A stretch of DNA of 64,000 nucleotides from Chrysogorgia sp. JL179-B06. Lineage: Eukaryota; Cnidaria; Anthozoa; Scleralcyonacea; Chrysogorgiidae. The translations under genes were made by a program, and so were the position numbers. The stretch lies in assembly GCA_035772405.1 (NCBI GenBank), contig JAYKKM010000079.1, positions 1,379,001-1,443,000 of the forward strand. Direction: 5' to 3'. Of this stretch, positions 1 to 21,674 are shown piece by piece (positions within the stretch are counted from its first letter, which is position 1; each line of letters starts with the position of its first letter). The notes below the pieces were generated by a model that had not been told where the DNA came from, did not search any database, and saw nothing but the letters and a program-made list of their open reading frames with translations.

Positions 1-384
1 AAAAGCAGTTATGACGTTTACAGTAGGATATCTCTCCCTCAGTTCCTTTATTCTGCTGTTAGCACACGCAAGATCAGGCTGAGCAATGAGTATGAATGTC
101 ACCTCTCTATTTACCCCATCCAAGTCAACCTTGACAATTGGACCACGAATGAACAATTTCTCTTCCTTTTTATCCGTATTGCAAACTCTTTGTGCGTAAG
201 CTCGCATTTGTCGGTAAATAGTTAGAGTTTCAGACACTTCCGTTTTCTTTGAGACGAGGTTTCTGTACTGCATCCATTGAATAAGAAGGAAAAACCCCAG
301 AAGAGTGCAAACAACTGATGGAGTAGCTGTACGATGGCGACGAAAGAACCTTGTTATAAACCTGCATTTGCCACTGAAAACCAT
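1..384 (-). CDS. FKRP/LicD-like type II membrane protein, 5' part (cut by window edge)
   Basis: Reading from an ATG at 384 down to base 1 gives 128 open codons with no stop, so the gene continues beyond the window. The protein starts with a basic stretch (about residues 7-20) and a single hydrophobic anchor (about 24-36), as expected of a Golgi type II enzyme. A segment beginning VTFILIAQPDLAC aligns with ITFILMGPTLRC of the intact gene at 1284-2969, as do a preceding YRQMRAYAQRVC-like stretch and a following RERY motif, so the two are tandem paralogues on the same strand. Only the stem and the start of the N-terminal glycosyltransferase-like domain are seen; the catalytic LicD domain lies outside. 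A role in ribitol-phosphate/phosphosugar transfer to glycans is inferred from the paralogue only. Confidence 0.75.
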   Translation of the reverse strand, partial: MVFSGKCRFITRFFRRHRTATPSVVCTLLGFFLLIQWMQYRNLVSKKTEVSETLTIYRQMRAYAQRVCNTDKKEEKLFIRGPIVKVDLDGVNREVTFILIAQPDLACANSRIKELRERYPTVNVITAF

Positions 385-1283
385 CGTAAAAACCTCTACT
401 AATGAATAATGTAGTTCTTTATCGGCAGGAATTATTATAGTCGAGAAAGTTCTCGTATTTTGTGGTGAAGCCAGTTGTCAGTTGAGCTCCTGTTGTTCAA
501 GGTCCTGGTGACGATTCTTCCTAGCCTGCATGCATACCCCACCTGATAATGAATCAGGCGAACCAAATTGACAATAGATATAAATATACCAGATATCTAC
601 AGGAATGAGAATTCAGAAACAAATCATATTGATAGTTTGCAACAACCCTTGAGATTCAGAAGACAAAGGTTTAGCAGCCATGTTCCCAGTCGTCTCTACA
701 TCAGGGGGAAACCAATCTTGTTCCCAGAGCCTGTGTCAGGCCAAAAGGAACAGGCTATCGGTACATGCAAGATTGGAGAAAACTACAAAGAGCCAATAGG
801 TTTATGGGAATGGTCCACACCTTCCCATCATGGCTTTGCCCCCCACGTATCCCCCCCCCCCCCCCCCCCATCATCACTGGTTTTGCCTCCCATGCAGAGT
901 TAGGTTACGAGTCAGATGATGTTACTCCAATGGAGTGAGAAATTGGCATTTCCAAGTAAACAGATTTTATTTCAAGCTTACTTTAATGTAATAATTTATG
1001 TTGTGTACCTCTGAAAATCATCAGAATTTTACCTCAAAAAAACATCAAAAACACTAAAAGTTCTGCCAAAAATATTGAATGGAATAATGGATCTCCTATT
1101 TATTATTTTGGCAGAACACATCATCAACCTTTTATAGTGTTTTTGATATGTATTCTAACATTGCTTACACAACACACTACTTTCTACTTTGGTATTTGGT
1201 CACTATTTGTGATGGAATATATAACAAAGATCACACAAGTGTTTCCGAACCTGATATTTGTCCTAATTTTTACACATTTTACA
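385..1283. other. Spacer between the two FKRP-like paralogues
   Basis: No convincing gene. It holds a 19-base C run at 851-869 and AT-rich sequence. A 111-codon open frame at 568-903 (+) crosses the C run, has no recognisable domain and is probably spurious. The spacer must contain the 3' end of the 1284-2969 gene and the promoter of the 1-384 gene, but I see no clear signals. Confidence 0.5.
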
Positions 1284-2969
1284 TCACATGATACCAGGAA
1301 ATGCCCCTCGTCCACCCCCACAACCATCCCACCTGCAATCAGGCATGCAGGCATGGTGTCCTGGCATCTCACAGTAGCTTCTCATATCAGGTGTCTTCAT
1401 ATGAGTCTCAAAATAGGACGACCCATAAAACTCTCTCAAAAACTTAAACACTTGTCTCTGTACTGGGAACAGTTTACCCGAGTGTCTTATATAGATAATT
1501 CCTTTGGGTTTTACCCTTCTTGTCAGGTAGACAACACAACCATTTAGTGCATTGGGTGGATTACTGACGTACGTGTGGAATCCAGTATGTCTGAGCCAAT
1601 AATGGTATTTGTTCTCTGTCAGCGTCTTTTTAACCATATCTATTACGTTACGTCGAGTTGAATACACAAACGTATCAATATCGCCATGATCCCAGGGTAA
1701 AATATGTCGCAGTTTGACCAAACCGAGTAACGTGCCACCCTCAATGACATACTGAAGATGGGATTCTTCAAGACGCCTTGTTCCAAAATGCAAAGCAACT
1801 CTCAAAGACTCTATGATAAATGGATACGTAGTTAATCCAGCTGAGGAATTCTGTAAGATACCCCATTTTGTATCAATACTCTCTTTACTGCAAAATATCT
1901 TGCTTGAGTGTTTACAAACGTTTAGACGATCTATGCCATTGTCATAATAAAATATTTGATGCTTGTTGACAAACGGCAGCAGTAAGTCTGCCTTTTGTGA
2001 TAAAGACAGAATAGGAGGTGATGCTACATGAAAGCAATTATCTGGAACTCTTCTGTATATTACAATCTCTGGTACAACACCAACTTCAAGGATACCTTTA
2101 TATCTGATAAAGAAATCTTGTAACCACTTTGAATGAAGACTGGTGTCAAATAGCTGGTTTTGACCAGGATACTTGAATGCTTCAGTACGACCAAGGAAAA
2201 ATAAGGAGGTGCCATCACATCGCAATACACTACCACTAACGTTGTATTCATAGGTTTCATAAAACGACCAATTATTCAGTCTTAGACGATAGCATGGTAT
2301 ATTGAACATTCCTTCTTGTAAGTCCACCTCGGAACCACTTAGTATATCAAAGCCAGGCATGTTCGAGAGAAGTTCCTCGACAAAATCACTTTTAGTTGTA
2401 TCCAAGTCGATCGAATGATCAACAATTATGAAGTATTTAGTTGAAATCAATGCGATTGCTCGGTTTAGTATTTCTGTTCTGTTATTAAAACCACCCAAGA
2501 AGTGATTATTTCTTTTTATTTCAGCCGAATCAAAAGCACTTTGTTCATTTATCACCGAAATACCGACATCAATTGCTATGATAATTCTAGCCGTTTTGTA
2601 CCGCTCTCTAATCCACGACAACTTCCTATTAATACACCTTAAAGTTGGACCCATTAAAATGAAAGTAATATCTTGTTCAACAGTTTTTGTCGTCACATCT
2701 TGGCGTTTAATAAGCCTAACCATCTCCATGTCTTTCTCCAGATCCAATGCTGGTTTCCTCTGCTTTTCAGTACACACATTGTGAGCATAATCTTGCATAT
2801 GTCGAAGTATTCTCAGATTATTTTCAGCCTTGTATAGTCTTTCAACTTGTTCACTCCGTCTCCTCCACGCCTGGAAACTGTAAAGCAAAAGGAAGACAGC
2901 AATAATAATTCGTATGTCAACTCGATAAGACGAGCCATTGAATACATGTCTTGGTTTGCCATTCATCAT
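1284..2969 (-). CDS. Fukutin-related protein-like / LicD-domain phosphotransferase
   Basis: Intact intronless 561-residue protein. Residues 18-31 form a hydrophobic anchor after a short cytoplasmic tail, giving a type II Golgi/ER topology. Residues 100-300 look like the N-terminal glycosyltransferase-like domain of the fukutin-related family, with a VDHSIDLD acidic motif near 183-190. Residues about 405-530 form the LicD nucleotidyltransferase-like domain: GGTLLG at 411-416 and the metal-binding PWDHGDID at 425-432. Vertebrate FKRP transfers ribitol-5-phosphate from CDP-ribitol to alpha-dystroglycan glycans; the same chemistry is inferred here, but the acceptor is unknown and cnidarians hold many LicD paralogues. 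FKRP itself is about 495 residues, so this protein is somewhat longer. A Cys-rich tail closes it (PGHHACMPDCRWDGC). The downstream gene at 1-384 is a paralogue. Confidence 0.8.
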   Translation of the reverse strand: MMNGKPRHVFNGSSYRVDIRIIIAVFLLLYSFQAWRRRSEQVERLYKAENNLRILRHMQDYAHNVCTEKQRKPALDLEKDMEMVRLIKRQDVTTKTVEQDITFILMGPTLRCINRKLSWIRERYKTARIIIAIDVGISVINEQSAFDSAEIKRNNHFLGGFNNRTEILNRAIALISTKYFIIVDHSIDLDTTKSDFVEELLSNMPGFDILSGSEVDLQEGMFNIPCYRLRLNNWSFYETYEYNVSGSVLRCDGTSLFFLGRTEAFKYPGQNQLFDTSLHSKWLQDFFIRYKGILEVGVVPEIVIYRRVPDNCFHVASPPILSLSQKADLLLPFVNKHQIFYYDNGIDRLNVCKHSSKIFCSKESIDTKWGILQNSSAGLTTYPFIIESLRVALHFGTRRLEESHLQYVIEGGTLLGLVKLRHILPWDHGDIDTFVYSTRRNVIDMVKKTLTENKYHYWLRHTGFHTYVSNPPNALNGCVVYLTRRVKPKGIIYIRHSGKLFPVQRQVFKFLREFYGSSYFETHMKTPDMRSYCEMPGHHACMPDCRWDGCGGGRGAFPGIM

Positions 2970-3066
2970 TAAAACAAAAATAGCAATAAACTCAACCTAC
3001 TATAAATCAATCAACCTGAACCGTCCCGCGGAAAATATTCTCGCCCGCCATCTTGAAGGGACCACG

Positions 3067-3116
3067 TAGCCTGCGTGTACTCCCTCCGGGTATGGGTATA
3101 GTCTGCACGCAGGCTA
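3067..3116. mobile_element. 50-bp mini inverted-repeat element with TAGCCTGCG termini
   Basis: Starts TAGCCTGCGTG and ends in its exact complement CACGCAGGCTA. The termini match those of the 1.07-kb RecQ-carrying element at 36898-37969, so this looks like a strongly deleted relative. No clean target duplication is visible. Confidence 0.45.
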
Positions 3117-3268
3117 GGGACAGAGTGAGTTACAGAGACTATCTGTCTCTGATCTTTTAAGATGGTAAAATGAATGAGTTGTCGAAGGTTTTTCCGTAAT
3201 TTAGAACACAAACTACGGCCCCATTACAATAATATAAATTAAGCCGCGCGTGGCGGCCATATTGGAGG

Positions 3269-4192
3269 CCGGTGTCCCAGGAAATTTGGCCCCCCTAAAA
3301 AATGGCCCCCCCGGCCCATATTTCCTAGGAAATTTGGCCTCCCCGGGGGCCATATTTCCTAGGAAATTTGGCCCCCTCTTCGGAAATTTGGCCCCCATGT
3401 TTATGGTCTTGAAAAATTATAATCTTATGCTTTTTGCAGTTCTGATTAGTTACACGAACATTGTAGAATGTGTCTTGTTGTATAGATTTGAATATAAACG
3501 AAAGCACAATCGTCAATAGTTAACAGACTCGCGACATATGCATATTTCAAATATAAATGAAAGGTTAATGTTCTTGTTCAATCGATCAAACGTTTACGGT
3601 AAATAAGGTGTAAATGAAGGTCTAAACTGAACCTGGTACTCGTCTTTTACGACAGCAAAAGCATTTCGCGTAAACAAAGCACAATCGTCAAAAGTTAGAA
3701 GACTTGCGAAATAATTCTGACACAAACGAAACTCGAAAAGCACGATACTCGAGTAGTTAAAAGCATATTTCTGATATCCAGACGGCAGAACCGAATGAAA
3801 ATTTTAAGGCAAAACCAAACCAAACAATTGAATGGTTTTTGTTGCGGTTCAGCACTCGACCAACGTACATGCCATGCATTCCTGTTCTGCAGAGAACGTA
3901 TTTCACCGCCGAAAATAATGTTCACCGCCGAAAACATATTTTACCGTAGAGAACATAATGCACTACCGAAATAATTCCACTGTGGAAAATATATTTCACG
4001 GCCGAAAATATATTTGATCTACACTCATTATTTAAACCTCTGAGATAAAGCGGAGTTTTTTGTTGGGGGGACTAAATTTCCGAAGGTGGGGCCAAATTTC
4101 CTAGGAAATCTGGTCCGGGGGGCCAAATTTCCTAGGAAATATGGCCCGGGGGGGCCAAATTTTCGGGGGGGCCAAATGTCCTGTGACACCGG
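3269..4192. mobile_element. Non-autonomous element with long imperfect inverted ends rich in TTTCCTAGGAAAT
   Basis: The left end (3269-3400) and right end (4070-4192) are imperfect inverted repeats of about 120-130 bp. Both are built from GGCCAAATTT-like blocks joined by the self-complementary core TTTCCTAGGAAA and G/C runs. The outer ends read CCGGTGTC... and ...GACACCGG. The middle (3400-4060) is AT-rich with no gene. Short open frames inside the ends are by-products of the repeat. Confidence 0.6.
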
Positions 4193-4345
4193 TCATACTT
4201 GTGGTGCCGGCCATATTGAAGTGACCCAACCGTGGAGTTTATTAAGAACGAAGCAACATTGTGATCAGATGTTGTTTGATGCGGTACATACGGTGGCTTA
4301 GACTTAGTTAATGACGGGTAACCCCTACTAACCCATAACCAAATC

Positions 4346-4418
4346 AAACTGCGGCTCCATAACAGTTCACCAAATGTATTGCCAATACATTTGGTGAACT
4401 GTTATGGAGCCGCAGTTT
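4346..4418. repeat. 73-bp near-perfect palindrome
   Basis: The arms 4346-4381 and 4383-4418 (36 bp each) are exact reverse complements separated by one base. The arms contain CGGCTCCATAACAGTTCACC. There is no coding content; it may be the fused ends of a foldback element. Confidence 0.85.
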
Positions 4419-4439
4419 GTGTTCTACTTCTATATCATA

Positions 4440-4990
4440 TGGGAAAACCTTGAACAATTGATTGTCCTCGGTTTTTCATCACTCTCTTCCCAAGTACTTA
4501 CAAATCGACCTTGAGAGAATTCAAAGGAGAGCACTTGTTTGTGTTTATCCTACCATACCATAAGACATAAGTTCGTGCAGGCGGGATTGAAAAAATACAT
4601 AATTACCACGACATCACAATATAACAATTGATCTTTTCAAACTGACAATTGTTGAAATCGATGAAAACAGTAAGATACATTATCTACTACCGAAAGCGAA
4701 CACTAATATCAGATATGAGGCTTCAGGAAAAGCAGAACCTTTTCATTACCAGTCACGAAAACGAAACGTTTAGTTGCAAACTCCTTTATTATTAGAAGTA
4801 GCGAGCTGTACCAGAAGCGGTTAATTTTATATTACTGAATTACATTATATGCATGGTATCATATATTTATTTTTTACATGCCATAGGTATGATTATGTTA
4901 TATTTAGGTTTTTTAATTTTTAAATGTACGCAATTCAGTCTCTACTGCAATATAACTTTTTGAAATAAAACTATCTATTTATCTATCTAT
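4440..4990 (+). pseudogene. 3' fragment of a CR1/L2-type LINE
   Basis: Broken plus-strand translation includes DLERIQRRALVCVYP and, later, EKQNLFITSHENET, both typical of the end of LINE reverse transcriptases. It is followed by an AT-rich 3' region ending in a TATC microsatellite (about 4966-4990), as LINE tails often do. Stops interrupt it; non-functional. Confidence 0.6.
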
Positions 4991-4992
4991 CT

Positions 4993-5062
4993 AATTCGCG
5001 TGCTTTTCCGTTAGTAGTGTTCGAGCAGTGCAGTGCTAGCTTTGTGTTTTGTCTAGCTTTGA
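4993..5062 (-). pseudogene. Penelope-like element fragment
   Basis: The reverse complement matches the segment of the Penelope-like copies near 45790-45880 (AAGCTAGCACTGCTCGAAC and AAAGCACGCGAATTAG), with an internal deletion. A small relic lying directly before the gene A promoter. Confidence 0.6.
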
Positions 5063-5148
5063 GTCTGCAGAGTTCTGCGACATGCGGAAATAGAGTTTGA
5101 AAGGCATTACTACTTCAGACAATAAACAAACTGATAATCATCATTGGG

Positions 5149-5158
5149 TATATATATT
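5149..5158 (+). promoter_or_regulatory. Candidate TATA box of gene A
   Basis: TATATATATT after CATTGGG. The same block (CATTGGGTATATWTATTGG, then a TCAGACAC motif about 30-35 bases on) precedes the signal-peptide exon in all three gene copies at the same distance, about 210-240 bases before the ATG. Conservation supports a core promoter; the transcription start is inferred. Confidence 0.5.
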
Positions 5159-5360
5159 GGTCAATTTTGATACATTCGTCATTATCTCAGACACAACAGG
5201 CCTGCAACTGACTAGATATCAGAGTGGTAACCAAGATTTCCTTGTCGTTTTTCAGTTCCGAGAAAGATATATCTGATCGTGAAAACAAGAACTATATAGA
5301 ATTCTTGTTTGAAAAGCTACAGTTACAAGAAATCAGATCCTAGAATTTTCGTGTTAAGCC

Positions 5361-16910
<11,550 letters not shown>

Positions 16911-17489
16911 CGTCGACCACATCTGATTATTTCTTTTTTATGTCTTTATACTTTTAACACTTTTATCACCTTATCGGAGATTATTATATTTTGAATAATT
17001 TACACTTCATTAATGAAAGAGAAATTCTGGAATAATTTGGAATAATTTTTGTGTATGTATGAACACCCAAGTTTACCAGCGAAATGTATGGAGGTATCCT
17101 TAACCCCCTTTATATATCCCAGAAGTGATCAACATCAAACTTCTCCTAATAATATCAATGTTTAACCAAGTATCGAGGTAATGAGAATTAAGGAAATGAT
17201 CAGCAAAGATAAACTGACTGTTGTTTGACACAATTTCTCCCAACTAGTACTAGAAGAAATGTTTGGACTACTATGCAACGAAAATTATGTTTGTCTTATT
17301 TTAATGAACTCTTAAAATGATGAGGAATTGTAATTTAAAGCTCTTTCATATCTCATGCATGTAGTTCTTGACTCTTGAGATATTTAGACTTGTGTGATAT
17401 GCAAATGAAATCACCTATGACGTAAAGAGCTTTATACGTTTTTAGAAAATCACATAGGCGTAGGAATGGTGGCTGAGCCCCTCTCCTCC

Positions 17490-17672
17490 GCAGAGGCTTA
17501 TTTTTATTAGAGGAAGGCGTACGGGCAACAAAACTAGCACTGCTCGAACACTTATACACCGATCTTTTCATCTCCCTAACACTACTAACAGAAAAGCACA
17601 CGAATTAGATCATATTACTAATGCCTTAATTACGAGCAAACGGTTATCCACATAAATTTATTACAGACATAA
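17490..17672 (+). pseudogene. Penelope-like element, part 1
   Basis: The plus strand carries the segment CTAGCACTGCTCGAACACTT...AAAGCACACGAATTAGATCA shared with 45790-45890. The element resumes at about 18190 after a LINE insertion. Confidence 0.65.
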
Positions 17673-17689
17673 TGTTTCTTCTTCAAAGC

Positions 17690-18185
17690 AATCTTTGGCC
17701 CTACTAATTTTAATATTGAATGTTTTGTTTCGTTTGTGCAGCATGGGCCCACATGTAATCATAACCCAACTTTAACTTTAAAACCCACCATTTGTAAAAC
17801 CAGTACTTTCCAAGCTTCGTATTTTAACAGAATTGTTAAACCCTGGAACTTTATTTGCAAGTTAGCCCCATTACATACTTTCCATAGTGCTGCTTCTTTT
17901 AAGGGTTTTCTTTGTAACTTATATTTTTCTTTACTTAATAATACTTTTGATATAGACATGTCCTGCACATGGTCGCTTGCATGTGCGCGACTGCCCCTGT
18001 CATCGGGCTTAAACTTTTTGATGTATATATATATGTATTATTGCCCCTTTCATGTATTTTTATGATGTATGTTTTCCTATCGTAGGGCTGCGCCTCGCAT
18101 GGGACCGTGTCCCGTTCGCGCTAACCCTGTTGGGCTCGTCTTTTATTTTTTCTTGTATCTATGTATTTTTATTAGTATGTCACAT
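17690..18185 (+). pseudogene. LINE 3' end inserted in the Penelope element
   Basis: Translation has FNRIVKPWNFICKLAPL and FKGFLCNLYFSLLNNTF, then a CTWSLACARLPL tail: the conserved end of a LINE reverse transcriptase. A GGCTGCGCCTCGCATGGGAC block closes the 3' UTR, as at 9920. Confidence 0.7.
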
Positions 18186-18189
18186 AGAC

Positions 18190-18790
18190 GTGTTCAATTA
18201 AGCTGCTAAAGCTGTTAAACAATGCACTAACTAACGCATGATATGACACTAACTCCAGAATAATTAGTGTGCACGTTTTTTAATTTAGTTGAATCGGAAA
18301 AAACAACACAACGGCTACGAAGTTCTTCCTTACATCAATGGACTAACTGAGACATTGACGCGACATTTACGTAAACATGACATTAGGGTTACTAACAAAC
18401 CACTAAAGACACTACAACAGGAATTCCCTTCTCCCAAATACAGAGCTAATTTGAGGAACAACTGTAGATGTCGTTTATAAAATACCATCATTACCATGTA
18501 AACAATGTGATTGCAGCTACATTGGTGAGACAGGAAGATGTTTTCGAACTAGAAAGAAAGAGCACATAAGGAATGTAAAATTAGGTCAAAAGGGATCAAA
18601 TATCGCCAATCACGCCTGGAATAACGATCATGCCATCGATTTCGAAAACGGATGCCGGATTATTGATAGAGGCAAGTATCGAATACGTAAAACTTTAGAA
18701 TCTTGGCACACCGGATTAACGAAAGAAGCCGACAACAACTCGAAGCCTCTTCCAGGACAATATGCTATTCTACTAAAGAAATAATAACAC
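18190..18790 (+). pseudogene. Penelope-like element, part 2, with GIY-YIG endonuclease remains
   Basis: First LTRHLRKHDIRVTNKPLKTL and QQEFPSPKYRANLRNNCRC, then in another frame CKQCDCSYIGETGRCF, RKKEHIRN and NIANHAWNNDHAIDF, ending SKPLPGQYAILLKK. The YIGETGR stretch is the C-terminal GIY-YIG nuclease of Penelope-like retroelements. A frameshift near 18480 and the LINE insertion make it dead. Confidence 0.75.
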
Positions 18791-18939
18791 ATTTATTTTC
18801 CATATATCTCAGTATGTCACATCTGCTTGTATATATTGCTTGTATAGTTATATATTGTAGAACTGCTCACTCGTGGTATAGATGACAATATTAACTAATA
18901 TCATACCAAAACTGGAAAAAACACAGCAAAAAAGTTTTA

Positions 18940-19870
18940 ATATTTAGCAGGCCCTCCTCTGGCCCTGATGACAGCTGTACACCTGAAAGACATGCTGACT
19001 GTTAAATTATTTGTCTATCTGAAGGGAGCCCTTCCCAGGCAGAATTTATAGCAGTCCACAGTTCTTTAACACTTGTTGGATTTTGTTCATGGACCATTGT
19101 CTTAATCTGGTCCTAAAGATTCTCGATTGGATTGAGATCAAGTGACTGTGCGGGCTAATCCATGACTGTGATTTCCTCGTCATTAAAACCATTCCCTAAC
19201 TAGCCTGGAGCTGTGACATGTGGCGTTATCCTGCTGAAATATCCAGCCACTGGTGATTGACAACAAGTGAGTGGTTGGGATAAGTGCATTTTCGAGAATA
19301 TTGATGTAACCTTCCCCATTTAGCCGTCCCTCCACTTTGGCGAGAAAGCCAACACCTTTTCCATTAATGCATCCCAACACCTGCATGATCCCACTACCTC
19401 CATGTTTCACTGTTGGTTGGACGCAATCTTCCTTAAATTCCTCCCCTGCCATCCTCCTAACATACACTCTGCCATCACTCCTATGTAAAAGAAACCTGGA
19501 CGCATTGCTAAAAATGACTTGGGACCACTGTTCAGCTGTCCAATCCTTGTGGGTTCCTGCATATTTTGAAAAAAAAGAAACTGACAGGCAGTGTGGGTGT
19601 GAGTGTGTCTACTTCCACTACCCGAAGGAGGCTAAGAGACTTGCTTTTGAGGTCTTCCACACTGCCTGTCAGTTTCTTTTTTTTCAAAATATCGCATACA
19701 CTTCTTTGGCTATATAGCCCACGCGGACAGCAATCACCCGTTGTGAATAGCCTTCCTCAGACAATGCCAGCACCTTTCCCCCATGATCTTTCCACCTTGG
19801 TTTGAAAACCTTGTTCCATCAACCTCTAAAAGTAATCTTCTGTAGAAACTGGACTACATCTAGACATTGC
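18940..19870 (-). pseudogene. Decayed Tc1-like transposase
   Basis: Reading the minus strand from 19870: LSEEGYSQRVIAVRVG and ILKKKKLTGSVEDL (helix-turn-helix), QVIFSNASRFLLHRSDG, VLGCINGKGVG, WIFQQDNATCHSSRLVREWF, then after a frame change PAQSLDLNPIENL. Known Tc1 proteins have FSDES where this has FSNAS (first catalytic Asp lost); the second Asp (QQDN) is kept. Two TGG codons around PAQS and IENL have become TAG. Inactive. Confidence 0.8.
19561..19692. repeat. 36-bp inverted duplication inside the Tc1 relic
   Basis: 19561-19596 and 19657-19692 are exact reverse complements. The second lies in the helix-turn-helix coding stretch, so the first is an inverted local copy. Confidence 0.85.
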
Positions 19871-20094
19871 ACTAGAACCTGGAAATAAATGCCTCAGCTC
19901 ACTCAAATATTGTGGGAGAAACCTTAAAATTAATGGGAACTGATTGCTTTGGGGGAGGAGTTCGCTAAGGCTACAGTGGTGTTCTAATTTTTAACGACGT
20001 TCCAATTAAAGAAGTTGTATTTGAGCAGTTCTTTTAAGTGTTTGAAAGGAATTTTAATTTATTTTATGCAAGTTCAGTTTTTTTTATACACACT

Positions 20095-20640
20095 GTATAG
20101 GTGTAGATTTCTATATTTTTGTTCAGTCTGACAGCCGAAAGCTCGTATCAATAAAAACTTTTATCAGTGAACGCTTGTTTTATATCATGATGTTTAAACC
20201 TGATATCGGCTCGTATATTTTTTCTAGATATGATTTAATAAGTAGATTTTTAGCAAACCACATGCACAAGCAGGGTCGCGGGTTCAATTCCAGCCGGATG
20301 ACCTTGATGTTGCATTTTTTCCGCAATTGGTCACGGTTTGGTCTTAAAATGTATACATTCCAGCACTCGAAATTTTCCTTCATCATAAATCTTTAGAACG
20401 CGCAGTTTAATCGAGTGAAATGCTAAATATTACTTGTATAAATAACAGGGAAGAGCCTGGCGGATTCATGCACACGAGACGTGCATGTTTGTTGGCAGTT
20501 GCCCATGTGGTGAAGCCAATTAGGAACTACGTGCAAGTGTTGGGGATTGCCTCCCTGTGTTAGTCTCCCAACAAATCACAATCACTTAAACTTTATTGTC
20601 TCTCCCGGATTCACGTTAAAATCACACACTAAAAACCCAG
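20095..20640. other. Penelope 3' region and unclassified repeat
   Basis: 20095-20270 matches 47060-47240 (the tail of another Penelope copy: GTCTGACAGCC, AGCTCGTATCAATAAAAAC). 20450-20600 is GC-richer sequence I do not recognise. Confidence 0.5.
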
Positions 20641-20749
20641 ACCGACATTCTTACTTAAAAACTATAAAAAGCGGCATAGTCTAAAACGCGGAATGGAACA
20701 TCTGGAACATCTGGAACACCTCAAAAATTCGGGTTTTCGCTTTTTTTTC

Positions 20750-21190
20750 AATTTGATTTTATTGAGCTGTTTCTAGAGCAATGTTGCAAAACACCAGTAT
20801 GAAGCCCCGGTAGCCATCCGTGTGAACCTGACTGGCGTTTGGGCAGACGATACGCTTCGAGTTTCATCATTTTCAGACTAACTATAACTCAGATAAATGA
20901 GCGCCGCTGAGTCCGTCATCGTTTCAGCGGCGAACGAAATAGCGAAACATTGTTTTCAGTTGTCGACCAATGAAAACGGGAAAAAATATGTCCGAGCGAA
21001 ATGGAAAACGGACTAGCTCTAGTTGGAAATATGAAACTCGAAGTGTATCGTCTGCCCAACGCCAGTCGTGTTCACACCGGATGCTATCCTCTGAATCGAA
21101 GGCTGAATGGAACTAGGCTGAACGTGGGGCGTACTTCACACTGGTGTTTTGCAACATCGCTCTGGAAACAGCTCAATAAAATAAGAATGA
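20750..21190. mobile_element. Foldback element, about 440 bp
   Basis: The arms 20750-20940 and 21000-21190 are inverted copies (TTATTGAGCTGTTTCTAGAG / its complement with small changes; GGCGTTTGGGCAGACGATAC / complement). The whole block can form a long hairpin. Confidence 0.75.
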
Positions 21191-21674
21191 ACCTGTTCTA
21201 TCCGTCCCTAGAAGTTTCATCCTATCACAAATTGCAAAAGGCGCAAAAGGCCGTTTGTCGTAAATTTTGAACGTTACCTCGGCCAAATTAATTAATTCCG
21301 AAACTAGATTTGGAATTACCGAATCTAAATGCGTAACATGCGTGTCTATTGTGGCACTAATTGAAACACCAGGCGGGAACCATAATTTAAAAATAAAGAT
21401 TAAAATGACTTTTTGACAAGACATGACAGAAATTTGAAATTTATTAGCTAACGTTTCGTTGTGACATGCAACATCTTCAGAGCGATTTAAATTATATTTG
21501 ATACAAGTAAGTATACATTTATACACAGTTCATTCAATATTAGGTTACAAAACGGTCAAAAATTTAAAAAACGATTACAACGGTCAAATATATATGATAA
21601 CGATTAGTCAAGAGATTAAATTCAAATGTTGACCAAGTTAATGAAACTTAGTCCAACCAAAAGGCTATAGTGGG

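Noticed and set aside
568..903. 111-residue protein
   Set aside because: Runs through a poly-C tract, has no domain and no paralogue in the window.
3213..3519. Gly/Pro-rich small proteins on both strands
   Set aside because: By-products of the TTTCCTAGGAAA-rich inverted ends.
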